This document shows positions 52,725 through 61,123 of a stretch of 64,000 nt of DNA, piece after piece. The first letter of the stretch is position 1, and the number at the start of each line of letters is the position of its first letter. The stretch lies in contig JAJZBI010000006.1 in NCBI GenBank assembly GCA_021798985.1, positions 1 to 64,000 on the forward strand, read 5' to 3'. The notes beneath the pieces were generated by a model, which saw nothing but the letters and a program-made list of their open reading frames with translations, made no database searches and had not been told where the DNA came from. Made by a program: the position numbers and the translations under genes. This DNA comes from Actinomycetes bacterium (lineage in GTDB: Bacteria > Actinomycetota > Acidimicrobiia > Acidimicrobiales > Bog-793).

Positions 52725-53593
52725 CACCGGCTCCCCAGGCGCCCGCCGGGAACCAAGCGGGCGTCGATCGCTTGGGAGGCCCACGACTCGCGCACGAAGG
52801 CGTGTGCCGGGTCGTCACTTGCCAGCCACTGGCGCGCGCCGGGCCCGGCCATCACGTTCAGGTAGTACAGGTCGTAGCCAGGCGGCGCCATCGCCGGGCC
52901 GTGGTAGCCGTGGGGGATGAGGACCACATCACCGCTGCGCACCTCGGCGCACAGCTCGACCGGCCGCTCGGGCGTGCCGTAGAGGCGCTGGTAGGCCATG
53001 CCGGGATCGCCGCTCGGGCCAGGGGCGACCTCGAAGTAGTAGATCTCCTCGAGCTCGCGCTCGGACTCGCTGTGCTCGTCGTGCTTGTGGGGCGGATAGG
53101 ACGACCAGTTGCCCGCCGGGGTCACGACCTCACAGACGAGCAGGCGGGTGGCCGTCCCCTCGGCCATGGCGTAGTTGGTGACGCGACGCGAGCAGCTCCC
53201 CGCCCCGCGCAGCTCGACGGCCACCGACTCGGCGGGGTGGTGGCGCCACTCGAGCGTTCCGTCGGCTCGCGCCCCGCAGAGCGCGAAGCGCCCGCCCACT
53301 GGGCTCTCGAGCACCGCCGTGGCGTCGCGGGGGAGATAGACCCAGTCCGTCGGGCCGTCGAAGACGTCGCGCCGTCCCTCCAGGCGGAACTCGCCGCCCG
53401 AGCCACGCAGCTCGGCCGAGCCCGCCAACGGCACGAAGGCGATCTCGTCCGGTCCGGTGGCGAACTCATAGCGCCCCCCGGCTTCGAGCGCCACCACCCA
53501 AAGGGAGCTGAACCTCCAGCCGGCGCGCGCTTGGCTGAGCGCGACCGCGCACGCGCCGTCGGCGAGCGCGCCATCCTCGTAGTGCAGCCTCAT
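52724..53593 (-). CDS. iolB: 5-deoxy-glucuronate isomerase
   Basis: A 289-residue bicupin that converts 5-deoxy-glucuronate into 2-deoxy-5-keto-gluconate. The N-terminal cupin begins at MRLHYEDGALADGA. The C-terminal cupin has its metal ligands in WSSYPPHKHDEHSESERELEEIYYFEV (His, His, Glu; near residue 165-190) and VVLIPHGYHGPAMAPPGYDLYYLNVMAG (last His). ATG 53593 follows AAAGGCGAGAG; the longer frame to 53695 is a shadow. It is the first gene of the minus-strand iol operon, and its promoter carries the same palindrome as iolC. Confidence 0.92.
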   Translation of the reverse strand: MRLHYEDGALADGACAVALSQARAGWRFSSLWVVALEAGGRYEFATGPDEIAFVPLAGSAELRGSGGEFRLEGRRDVFDGPTDWVYLPRDATAVLESPVGGRFALCGARADGTLEWRHHPAESVAVELRGAGSCSRRVTNYAMAEGTATRLLVCEVVTPAGNWSSYPPHKHDEHSESERELEEIYYFEVAPGPSGDPGMAYQRLYGTPERPVELCAEVRSGDVVLIPHGYHGPAMAPPGYDLYYLNVMAGPGARQWLASDDPAHAFVRESWASQAIDARLVPGGRLGSR

Positions 53594-53732
53594 CGCTCTC
53601 GCCTTTCTGGCGCTTCCACGGCTCGTGCCGTCGAAGCGCCCACCCGGCGCGACCAATTCGCGCGCCGCGATGCTAAGCCGCCTCCCGCTCGGCACCAGGG
53701 CCGCGGCGAGTGTCGCGCCGGCTGGGGGAGTA

Positions 53733-53758
53733 GGTCAAATAATCCGAATGTCATGACG
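53733..53758 (-). promoter_or_regulatory. iolB promoter element sharing the iolC palindrome
   Basis: Read on the minus strand, GTCATGACAT stands at the start of this 25-base element and TTTGACC at its end. The same 25-base window before iolC (33872-33896) shares 16 positions, including all ten of the palindrome and the final TTGAC, with equal spacing and orientation. The plus-strand core is TGTCATGACG (53749-53758). The region from 53594 to 53762 is otherwise non-coding. Confidence 0.55.
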
Positions 53759-53762
53759 TAGC

Positions 53763-54731
53763 TCAGGCGAGGCGCACGGCCGCGCCCAGCAGCGCTCCGA
53801 GCCCGAGGGCGAGGGGCAAGGTCGCGACCCAGGCCACGAAGATCTGGCGGACGGGTTGCCAGCGCACGCCCCAGGGGGTGAGGCGCGCCGAGCCACCGAG
53901 CAGCGCGGCGGTGACGGCCTGGGTGGACGAGAGCGGCATCCCGATCACGGCGCCGCCGAGCACCGCGGCTGTGGCGCCGATCAGCGCCGACAGCGTCCCG
54001 TCCTGGCTGGGGCGGGCCATGCCGGTGGTCAGCCGAGGCGCGATGGCGCGGATCGAGGTCAGCGCGCCGAGGCCAAAGCACAGCGCGATCAGGCCTTGGC
54101 CGGCGAGCGTCGCGTGGACCTGGACGGTCCCGGCGCCGGTCGCGACCGCGAGGATCGCTACCAGCTTCTCGGCGTCGTTCGCCCCATAGGCGAGGCTCTG
54201 GGCGAGGAAGGCGATCACGCCGAGGCGCCGCCCGCGCACCGCGGCGTGCTCGCGGTCCCCGAGCGCCCGGCGCAGCACCGGGGCCAGCGCGAAGGCGACC
54301 AACAAGGCGAGGAACGGCGCGCCGATCCCGGCGCCGAGGACGCCGAGCGCGGTGGACCAGCGCGTCGGAAGGTCGTCGCCGAGTCCCACGCCGACGATTG
54401 CCCCGCTGAGCGCCATCGTGAGGCTGGTCGGCAGGCCGCGGCGCGCCAGGGCGGCCACGACGCAAAGGGCGATCGCGACGGCGGAGAGAAAGGCGAGCCG
54501 GCCGCCGCCCGACTCGAAGGAGACGAGGCCGTGAGCAAGGGTCGCCGCCACCTTGGTCCCGACGAGGAGCGGGGCGGCGCCAGCGGCGAGCGACAGCGCG
54601 CCAATGCCGGCGAGGGGCGAGAAGGCACCTGAGCGCGAGCTCGTGGCGGCCAGGGTCGCGCCGTCGTTCGCACCGCTCACGGCGCACATGGCGAGCGCCG
54701 CGCAGAACAAAGCAACGTGCTCCAGCACCAC
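53763..54731 (-). CDS. PiT-family inorganic phosphate transporter
   Basis: A 322-residue membrane symporter with about nine to ten hydrophobic helices. The two PiT signatures appear: SGANDGATL (near residue 19) and YGANDAEKLVAILA (near 180), each in a symmetric repeat, with the second signature partner PLSSTQAVTAALLGG near 275 (GSARLT follows). It takes up phosphate with protons or sodium. It begins at ATG 54731, and the promoter region probably lies before it, where CAAGA-TG-TCTTG (54766-54777) forms an inverted repeat. Its usual partner DUF47 is not adjacent but about 4.5 kb further on, after the iol operon. Confidence 0.88.
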   Translation of the reverse strand: MVLEHVALFCAALAMCAVSGANDGATLAATSSRSGAFSPLAGIGALSLAAGAAPLLVGTKVAATLAHGLVSFESGGGRLAFLSAVAIALCVVAALARRGLPTSLTMALSGAIVGVGLGDDLPTRWSTALGVLGAGIGAPFLALLVAFALAPVLRRALGDREHAAVRGRRLGVIAFLAQSLAYGANDAEKLVAILAVATGAGTVQVHATLAGQGLIALCFGLGALTSIRAIAPRLTTGMARPSQDGTLSALIGATAAVLGGAVIGMPLSSTQAVTAALLGGSARLTPWGVRWQPVRQIFVAWVATLPLALGLGALLGAAVRLA

Positions 54732-55331
54732 GCGTCCCCCCTTTCCGCTGTGCTGTAGAGGATATCAAGATGTCTTGACAAAGCAGCCCGTTGGAGGAGG
54801 CTTCTGGCGCGAGGGGAGCGTTCACCCGGCGTTCACCGCGCCGCGCTGAGCACGCGCCCCGGTGTCTACCTGGGCCGCCTACGGTGTCGCCGGCGGCGCG
54901 TCCGAGCACGGTCGGCCGCTCTGTCACTCGCCCTGCCGGGCGTTCCCGCCGCGGCATTTGTAAAGGCATCTTGACCAATGAGATCGGCCATCGCTAGGCT
55001 TAAACTCGGTAGCCGCCGAGGCAGGTGGGTTTGTGGTGCCCCCGGGCAGGTCGGTTGCAGCGCTGCGGACTTGGGGGGCGATGGTGGTGGCTCGGGGGGA
55101 CATCGGCGCCTCGTGCGAAACGGCGACGGCTCGTCACGCGATGGCGGGGCCGCGTCGGGTGCGATGCGTCCAAAGAGCGCGCCACTTCGATCTCGGTCAG
55201 GTGCTGGAGCAGCTTGAGCCACGCGTGACGGCGGGACTGAGGCACCACACATCTACATCTCCGTGGATGGCCACTGCGTTACTCGTTGCAGCTACCGTGC
55301 GGGCTGCACCGCATCAGAGAGGGGAGAACCA
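54732..55331. other. Promoter/leader region of the phosphodiester importer operon
   Basis: These 600 bases hold no supportable gene. Two plus-strand promoter-like sequences occur: TTGACA at 54775 and, better, TTGACC at 54971-54976 with TAGGCT 18 bases later (54995-55000). A short Gly/Arg-rich ORF (54978-55217) begins inside the promoter and is unlikely to be real. The long leader (over 300 bases) leaves room for RNA-level control, but I see no known riboswitch. Confidence 0.45.
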
Positions 55332-56474
55332 ATGAGAACACGTTGGTATGGCCGGGGCATCCTCGTCGGTGCTGCCGGGCTCATGGCTTATGGCTTTGCG
55401 CCGAGTGCGGCTGCCGCACCCGCGCGCCACGCCACCAAGCTGCCGAAGACCTTGACGGTCTATTCCCAGGGCGACGTGAACGTCCAGACGGAGTGGCAAA
55501 AGGTGCTGGTGCCGCTGTTCGAGCGATCGCACCCAGGGACGAAGGTGAAGCTGGTCTTTACGACGGACTCCTCGGAGAACACCGACGTCTACGACGAGAT
55601 CGCGGCCGCCGCGAAGGCCGGCAAGTCCACGCAGTTCGACGTGGTGGACGGCTCGGTCCCTGCCGAGGCGGCGACGGCGAACCTGCTCGTCAAGGTGAAC
55701 ACCAAGGAGATTCCGAACCTCAAGAAGATTCAGCCGTCTGAGTTCAAGCCCGTGTACAACGAGGCCGTGCCGCTGCGCGGCTCACAGGTCTTGTTGGCTT
55801 ACAACTCGACCGCAGTGAAGAACCCGCCGAAGACGCTCAGCGCGCTGATCTCGTGGATCAAGGCGAACCCTGGCAAGTTCGCCTACTGCAACCCGAGCGA
55901 TGGCGGGTCCGGCGAGGGCTTCGTGCAAGACGTCGTCAGCGCGTACACCTCCAAGGCCAACAACGACAAGTTCGCCCTGGGCTACGCGCCGAACCTCGAG
56001 TCGGCGTGGAACAAGGGTTTCTCGGTCCTGAAGTCGATCGGGCCGGACATCTTCCAGCACCAGTACCCGAACAGCAACACCGGCGTGGTGACGTTGCTCG
56101 CCTCGGGCGCGATCGACATGGGCACCGTGTGGTCCGACCAGGGGACCGCGGCGCTGAAAGATGGCCAGCTCCCGAGCACGATCAAGCTCACGGGCATCAC
56201 CCCGGCGATGCCGGGCGGCCCGGACTACCTCGGCGTGCCGAAGAACATCCCCAAGGCCTACCAGCAGCTCGCCTTCGAGTTCATCAACTGGACGCTCAAG
56301 GCCAACATCCAGGCCGACATCGTCAAGGTGATGCACGGGACCCCGGGGGTCGAGTTCAAGTACCTGCCGAAGTCCTACCAGAAGCTCTTCGCCGGCTACC
56401 CCGCTCCCGCCCTGCCGTACTCGGCCAAGAGCTCGAGCGACATGGAGAGCGACTGGACCAACCAGGTCGGCTAG
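55332..56474 (+). CDS. ABC importer solute-binding protein (family 1, YnjB/AfuA-like)
   Basis: A 380-residue exported receptor. Signal peptide residues 1-28 (GILVGAAGLMAYGFAPSAAAA) precede LTVYSQGDVNVQTEWQKVLVPLFERSHP. The motif NPSDGGSGEGFVQDV near residue 195 is typical of relatives of YnjB and AfuA, which bind phosphorylated or inorganic ligands. No lipobox Cys is clear. ATG 55332 follows GAGAGGGGAG. A strong hairpin separates it from the permease genes. Because a glycerophosphodiesterase and an inositol phosphatase end the operon, the ligand is likely a glycerophosphodiester or sugar phosphate. Confidence 0.88.
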   Translation: MRTRWYGRGILVGAAGLMAYGFAPSAAAAPARHATKLPKTLTVYSQGDVNVQTEWQKVLVPLFERSHPGTKVKLVFTTDSSENTDVYDEIAAAAKAGKSTQFDVVDGSVPAEAATANLLVKVNTKEIPNLKKIQPSEFKPVYNEAVPLRGSQVLLAYNSTAVKNPPKTLSALISWIKANPGKFAYCNPSDGGSGEGFVQDVVSAYTSKANNDKFALGYAPNLESAWNKGFSVLKSIGPDIFQHQYPNSNTGVVTLLASGAIDMGTVWSDQGTAALKDGQLPSTIKLTGITPAMPGGPDYLGVPKNIPKAYQQLAFEFINWTLKANIQADIVKVMHGTPGVEFKYLPKSYQKLFAGYPAPALPYSAKSSSDMESDWTNQVG

Positions 56475-56495
56475 TCCAAACAGGGAGATGATGGC

Positions 56496-56532
56496 GTGCT
56501 CGGCCGGGCCCCGTCGGGGCCCGGCCGAGCAC
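56496..56532 (+). terminator. Perfect 17-bp hairpin between binding-protein and permease genes
   Basis: Arms GTGCTCGGCCGGGCCCC (56496-56512) and its complement (56516-56532) surround a three-base loop, 21 bases after the binding-protein stop. It is strong enough to end most transcripts or block 3' exonucleases. A partial stop would set receptor over permease output. Confidence 0.65.
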
Positions 56533-56600
56533 GATCTCATGGCAGATCGTTGGCGTTGGGTTGCGGCCTGTTGACACCACATGAACGGGGAAGTTGATCG

Positions 56601-57500
56601 GTGAAGGCGTTGCGAAGGCTCGGACAGCTGCTGATGGTGGCGCCGCCAGTCGCGATCATCGGCTTTTTCGTTGGTGTCCCGATCGTGATCTCGGTGATCT
56701 ACACCCTCGGCCACGTGGGCGGCCCGAACTCGGCCGTGGCGGCGGTCGCCCAGCACCAGGTCGCCACGCACGGGCTGTTGACCTGGGCGGCATACCAGCA
56801 GGTCTTCGCCCAGCACAACTTCCGTGCCTCGCTCGTGGCGTCGGTCTGGGTGACGGTCGTCTCGGTCGTGATCGTCCTCATCTTGTCCTGGGCGATCGCG
56901 CTGTATGCGTGGCAGACGAACTCCCGCCTCGGCCGAGCGCTCAGCGCGCTTGCGATCGTGCCGATGTTCATCCCGGTCGTCATCGCCTCCTACAGCATCT
57001 TGCAGTTCTGGAGCTACGGCGGCTTCGTGAAGACGATCGCCTATGCGCTCGGGATGCCCAACTTCCCGACGCTCGGCTTCAGCCTGCAGCTCGTCGTGCT
57101 CGGCGAGGTGTGGGTGAGCGTGCCTTTCGGGGTGCTGATGATTGCGTCGGGCCTCGGTGGCATCTCGCCGTCGGTCTTCGAGGCCGCCCGAGACGCCGGG
57201 GCGGGTGTGGTGCGGGCTACCTTGAGCGTGCTCGTGCCGATGAACCTCTTGCCGACCGTCATCGTCACCTGCTTCACGGGGATCTCGATCCTCGGCAGCT
57301 TCACCGTCCCGTATCTGGTCGGCCCCACGGCACCGAACCTGCTCGGCCCGGAGGCGACCGAGACCTTTTCCTCTTTCAATGAGCCACAGCAGGCCGAGGT
57401 GATGGCGATCGTGCTCTTCGGCCTCTCGGTCATCGTGGCGGTGCCCTACATTTGGGCCACCTATCGATCGAACCGGAACGCGGGGGTGCAGGCAACGTGA
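56601..57500 (+). CDS. ABC importer permease (PotB/AfuB type), first
   Basis: A 299-residue membrane protein with six helices. The family coupling loop is SPSVFEAARDAGAGVVRATLSVLVPMNLLPT (near residue 195). The first helix (LMVAPPVAIIGFFVGVPIVISVIYTLG) is followed by a large extracellular loop. It starts at GTG 56601, and its stop overlaps the next start (GTGA at 57497). It forms the channel with the second permease. Confidence 0.9.
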   Translation: MKALRRLGQLLMVAPPVAIIGFFVGVPIVISVIYTLGHVGGPNSAVAAVAQHQVATHGLLTWAAYQQVFAQHNFRASLVASVWVTVVSVVIVLILSWAIALYAWQTNSRLGRALSALAIVPMFIPVVIASYSILQFWSYGGFVKTIAYALGMPNFPTLGFSLQLVVLGEVWVSVPFGVLMIASGLGGISPSVFEAARDAGAGVVRATLSVLVPMNLLPTVIVTCFTGISILGSFTVPYLVGPTAPNLLGPEATETFSSFNEPQQAEVMAIVLFGLSVIVAVPYIWATYRSNRNAGVQAT

Positions 57501-58384
57501 GCGTCGGCGCGACCGTAGCGGCGCAAGAGCCACGGATCACCCTCGACCAGCCGACGGCGCGCGTCCCCCGGCGGGCACGGCGCATCACGTGGACCAAGGT
57601 GGTGAGCACGATCGCGGTCGTGCTGCTGTTCGTGTTCATCTTCGGCCCGCTCGTCTGGCTGTTGCTGTGGGCCTTCGCCGGCGTCTGGCACTACCCCTCG
57701 CTGCTACCCCAGAAGTGGTCGCTGTCGTGGTGGCGCCAGGTCTTCAACTACCCTCAGCTCGTCCGCTCGGTGGAGCTGAGCTTCCTGTTCGCCCCGACGG
57801 TGACGGCGCTGTCGGCCGTCGTCTGCCTACCGGCCGCCTACGCCTTCGCCCGCTTTCGCGTCCCCGGCCGCCGGGCCCTCATGATCACGCTCTTCTCGGT
57901 GAACGCGTTCCCGAAGATCGGGCTGTACATCACGATCGCGACGCTGTTCTTCGCATTGCACTTGATGGGCACCTTCTTCGGGGTCGTGCTGATCCAGTTG
58001 CTCGGCACCATCGTCTTCATGACCTGGATCCCGACGGCGGCGTTCGCCGCGGTGCCCCGGGCGCTCGAGGACGCGGCGCGCGACGTGGGCGCGAGCCGGC
58101 TGCGGACCTTCTTCTCGGTCACCTTGCCGCTCGCCGCGCCGGGGATCTTCGTCGCCATGGTGCTGTCCTTCCTCGCCTCGCTGGATGAGGCCCAGGGCAC
58201 CTTCTTGGTCGGCATCCCCAACTACGTGACGATGCCGGTGCAGATGTACTCGTTGGTGAGCGACTACCCGCCCGAGGCGGCGGCGGTGTTCGCGGTGCTC
58301 TTGTCGATCCCGTCGGTCATCTTGATGCTGCTCGTGCGCAAGCACGTGATGGGCGGGGCGCTGGCCCGGGGATTCCAGGTATAG
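57497..58384 (+). CDS. ABC importer permease (PotC/AfuB type), second
   Basis: A 295-residue six-helix protein. A cytoplasmic N-terminus of about 35 residues (TVAAQEPRITLDQPT) precedes the first helix (VVSTIAVVLLFVFIFGPLVWLLLWAF). The coupling loop is VPRALEDAARDVGASRLRTFFSVTLPLAAPG (near residue 200). The GTG at 57497 overlaps the previous stop by four bases. The frame opened at 57452 is a shadow of the first permease. The ATPase gene starts ten bases after its stop. Confidence 0.9.
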   Translation: MSVGATVAAQEPRITLDQPTARVPRRARRITWTKVVSTIAVVLLFVFIFGPLVWLLLWAFAGVWHYPSLLPQKWSLSWWRQVFNYPQLVRSVELSFLFAPTVTALSAVVCLPAAYAFARFRVPGRRALMITLFSVNAFPKIGLYITIATLFFALHLMGTFFGVVLIQLLGTIVFMTWIPTAAFAAVPRALEDAARDVGASRLRTFFSVTLPLAAPGIFVAMVLSFLASLDEAQGTFLVGIPNYVTMPVQMYSLVSDYPPEAAAVFAVLLSIPSVILMLLVRKHVMGGALARGFQV

Positions 58385-58394
58385 GCGGAAAGAG

Positions 58395-59543
58395 ATGACT
58401 ACAGCCGAATCACACGGGCTCGAGATCACCGGTCTCACGAAGAAGCTCGGCGAGAACACCGTCGTCAAGGGCATCTCGCTCAGCGTGCGCCGCGGGGAGC
58501 TCGTGTGCCTCCTCGGCCCCTCGGGGTGCGGCAAGACCACGACGTTGCGGATGATCGGGGGCTTTCTCCAGCCAGATGGTGGCCGGATCGCGATCGACGG
58601 GCGCGATGTCACCGAGCTTCCCCCCGAGCGGCGGCCGACGGCGATGGTCTTCCAGAACTACGCGCTGTGGCCGCATATGACGGTCTACAAGAACGTCGCC
58701 TACGGCCTGCGGCTTCGCAAGCTCGCCAAGTCCGAGATCGACGACCGGGTCGCCGCCGCCTTGAAGATGGTCAACCTCGACCAGAAGGCCAACCGGCACC
58801 CCGGTGCCCTGTCCGGCGGCGAGCAGCAGCGCGTCGCCCTGGCGCGGGCGATCGTGCTCGAGCCGGCGTTGTTGTTGTTGGACGAGCCGCTCTCCAACCT
58901 CGATGCGAAGCTGCGTGTCGGCGTGCGCGAGGAGATCCGCGAGATTCAACAGCGGCTCTCAATCACGACGGTGTTCGTCACCCACGACCAGGACGAGGCG
59001 CTCTCGGTCGCCGACCGCATCGCGGTGATGTCGTCGGGTGACATCGAGCAGTACTCGGATCCCGACGACCTCTACCGCCATCCCGAGAGCCGCTTTGTCG
59101 CCGGCTTCGTCGGCGCCATGAACATCTTCGAGGGGCGCGTCACGACCGGCGGGGTGCTCGTCGGCGCCGAGGACGCCTTCCTCCCGTGCGCGGAGGGGGT
59201 GCTGTCTGGCCTGCGGGCCGAAGCAGGCAACCTGGAACTGGCGGTGCGCCTCGAGGACGTGAGCGTCGCGCCCGCGAGCAGCGGGGGGCCGTCTGGCGGA
59301 GCGGGCAGGGTGGTCCGCCAGGTCCCCCACGGGCACTTCAAAGAGGTGCTCATCGAGCTCGGCAAGCAAGCGTCGCTTCGCGCCTATGTCGATCCTGACG
59401 TCGATCTGTCGGGTCCGGTGGCCGTCACGGTCCGCAGGCTGCTCGCCTATCGCGATGGCGAGCTCGTCTATTCCTCCCATGCCCGGGACCAGGCAGGGCG
59501 GCGGAGCGAGGCGGCCGCCGCGCGCGTGGAGAGCGCCCGATGA
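58395..59543 (+). CDS. ABC importer ATP-binding protein (PotA/UgpC/MsiK type)
   Basis: A 382-residue ATPase with a C-terminal regulatory OB (TOBE) part. Walker A is GPSGCGKTTT (near residue 42), the signature LSGGEQQRVALARA (near 142), Walker B LLLLDEPLSNLD, and the switch His in VTHDQDEALS. The TOBE part starts near residue 240. It energises the two permeases before it and could also supply the island importer that has no ATPase of its own. Its ATG has GCGGAAAGAG nearby. The stop overlaps the start of the diesterase gene (59540). Confidence 0.93.
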   Translation: MTTAESHGLEITGLTKKLGENTVVKGISLSVRRGELVCLLGPSGCGKTTTLRMIGGFLQPDGGRIAIDGRDVTELPPERRPTAMVFQNYALWPHMTVYKNVAYGLRLRKLAKSEIDDRVAAALKMVNLDQKANRHPGALSGGEQQRVALARAIVLEPALLLLDEPLSNLDAKLRVGVREEIREIQQRLSITTVFVTHDQDEALSVADRIAVMSSGDIEQYSDPDDLYRHPESRFVAGFVGAMNIFEGRVTTGGVLVGAEDAFLPCAEGVLSGLRAEAGNLELAVRLEDVSVAPASSGGPSGGAGRVVRQVPHGHFKEVLIELGKQASLRAYVDPDVDLSGPVAVTVRRLLAYRDGELVYSSHARDQAGRRSEAAAARVESAR

Positions 59544-60235
59544 CCATTTCGATCGCCCACCGCGGCGAGCCGGTTGGCCACCGCGAGAACACGATCGAGT
59601 CCTTCCTGGCGGCGTGCGCGCTCGGCGCCGACATGGTCGAGCTCGACTGCCGGGTCTCCCGTGACGGCGTGGTGATCGTGCTGCACGACCCGACCCTCAC
59701 GCGCCTGTGGGGTCGCGACGCCCGGCCGGGCGAGCTGGACCTCGCGGAAATCGAGGCGCTCGGGGAGCCGGGGACGCGGATCCCGACCCTCGAGGCCGCC
59801 TTGTCGGCGGTCGAGGTGCCGATCATGGTGGATGTCGAGGACCCCGCGGTGATGGAGCCGGCGCTCGCGGTCGTCGAGCGCTGCGGTGCCTTCGAGCGGA
59901 GCCTGTTCGCTGGCAAGTTGGACGGCTTGTTGTGGCTGCGCCACGCGCGCCCCGCGGCGCGGATCGCGCTCAGCTGGGATCGCCGCGAGCTCCCAGCTGA
60001 CGAGCTGCTCGGCGAGCTTCGCCCCGAGTACTTCAACCCCCGCGTTGACCTTGCGACCGAAGCGGCGATTGTCGCCATGCACGAGCGCGGGCTCGGCGTG
60101 TCGACCTGGACCGTGGACCAAGAGCAGGTGATGGCCGGGCTGGTCGAGCGCGGCGTGGACGCCATCATCACCAACCGGATCGCCATCCTCGTCGACCTGC
60201 TCGGTCACACCGGCGCGCCGGCGGGCGCATCATGA
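59540..60235 (+). CDS. Glycerophosphodiester phosphodiesterase (GDPD), small cytoplasmic type
   Basis: A 231-residue UgpQ-like TIM-barrel enzyme that splits glycerophosphodiesters into glycerol-3-phosphate and an alcohol. Active-site pieces are ISIAHRGEP (His/Arg), RENTIESF (Glu), VELDCRVSRDGVVIVLHDPTLTRLWG (Glu, Asp, His). The family VE-x-K element reads VDVEDPAV, so the usual Lys is missing. The barrel end GLGVSTWTVDQEQVM...GVDAIITN is intact. The ATG overlaps the ATPase stop by four bases, so it is translated with the importer. No signal peptide: it acts on imported substrate. Confidence 0.9.
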   Translation: MTISIAHRGEPVGHRENTIESFLAACALGADMVELDCRVSRDGVVIVLHDPTLTRLWGRDARPGELDLAEIEALGEPGTRIPTLEAALSAVEVPIMVDVEDPAVMEPALAVVERCGAFERSLFAGKLDGLLWLRHARPAARIALSWDRRELPADELLGELRPEYFNPRVDLATEAAIVAMHERGLGVSTWTVDQEQVMAGLVERGVDAIITNRIAILVDLLGHTGAPAGAS

Positions 60236-61053
60236 GGCACGAGACCGAGGTCCTCGATGCCTACGAGGAGGCCGCGCTCGAACTCGCCGCCGCCGCGATG
60301 GAGCGGATCGGCGAGCGCCACGTTGATGCCGAGGAGCGCTCGACGAAAAAGGACGCCTCGGACTGGGTGACGGTCGTTGACGTCGAGGTCGAGCGGATCG
60401 TTCGTGAGGAGCTGGCCGCTCGATTCGGCGACCACGTCGTGATCGGCGAGGAGTTCGGCGCGAGCGGCGAGGCGGCGGCGGACTCCCTCGTGTGGTACGT
60501 CGACCCGATCGACGGGACGACCAACTTCGTGCACGGCCTGCCGTGGTCCTCGTTCAGCTTGTGTCTGGCCGACGACGAGGGGCTGGTGCTCGGGGTCGTC
60601 GCGGACCCGCATCGCAATGAGGTGTTCAGTGCGCGCCGCGGCGCGGGCGCGCGCCGCAACGGCGAGCCGGTGCGCTGTCGCGACGACACCACGCTCGTCG
60701 GCGCCGCCGTTCTCGCCGAGCTGGCGGGAGTCGAGTGCTGGCCGGGCCTGCTCGAGATGCTCCTGGGTCTGAGCGAGCACCAATGCGTGAGCAGGATCAT
60801 GGGCTCCTCGGCGCTCTCGCTGGCGAGCGTGGGCGCCGGCCGGGCCGCGGGTGTGGTGCTCGCCGGTTGGAACCCGATCGATGTGGGCGCCGGCGTGCTC
60901 GTCGCCCGGGAGGCGGGTGCGGTGATCTTGGGCGGCGCTGGCGCGCCCGGTCTCCTTGGCGCCAAGGAACTGTCGAAAGAGCTGCTCGTGGCCGTGGCGC
61001 CCGGGGTCGCCGCCGAGCTCACCGGGCTGCTCGAAGGGCTGTCGGGCGCCTGA
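60232..61053 (+). CDS. Inositol monophosphatase-family phosphatase
   Basis: A 273-residue Mg-dependent phosphatase of the IMPase (SuhB/CysQ) fold. Metal-binding motifs are GEEFG (near 70-75), WYVDPIDGTTNFVHGLPWSSFS (near 86-107), and the second metal site WNPIDVGAGVLVAREAGAV (near 220). It should cleave inositol-1-phosphate or a related sugar phosphate. Its ATG overlaps the diesterase stop (ATGA at 60232), so the two steps are coupled. Histidinol-phosphate or fructose-bisphosphatase activity is possible in this family, but the neighbours favour inositol phosphate. Confidence 0.9.
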   Translation: MRHETEVLDAYEEAALELAAAAMERIGERHVDAEERSTKKDASDWVTVVDVEVERIVREELAARFGDHVVIGEEFGASGEAAADSLVWYVDPIDGTTNFVHGLPWSSFSLCLADDEGLVLGVVADPHRNEVFSARRGAGARRNGEPVRCRDDTTLVGAAVLAELAGVECWPGLLEMLLGLSEHQCVSRIMGSSALSLASVGAGRAAGVVLAGWNPIDVGAGVLVAREAGAVILGGAGAPGLLGAKELSKELLVAVAPGVAAELTGLLEGLSGA

Positions 61054-61123
61054 GCGACGGCGCCGCGACCGTGAGCGAGATGGCGCCGTGTCGGCGTCGG
61101 CGCGCGGGCACGGGGGAGTGCGG

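Noticed and set aside
54766-54780. TGTCTTGACA before the PiT gene as a third copy of the iol palindrome
   Set aside because: It differs at the centre and lacks the TTGAC element at the shared distance and orientation; the resemblance may be chance.
54978-55217. A Gly/Arg-rich short ORF in the importer leader
   Set aside because: It begins inside a promoter-like sequence, lacks a ribosome site and has low complexity.
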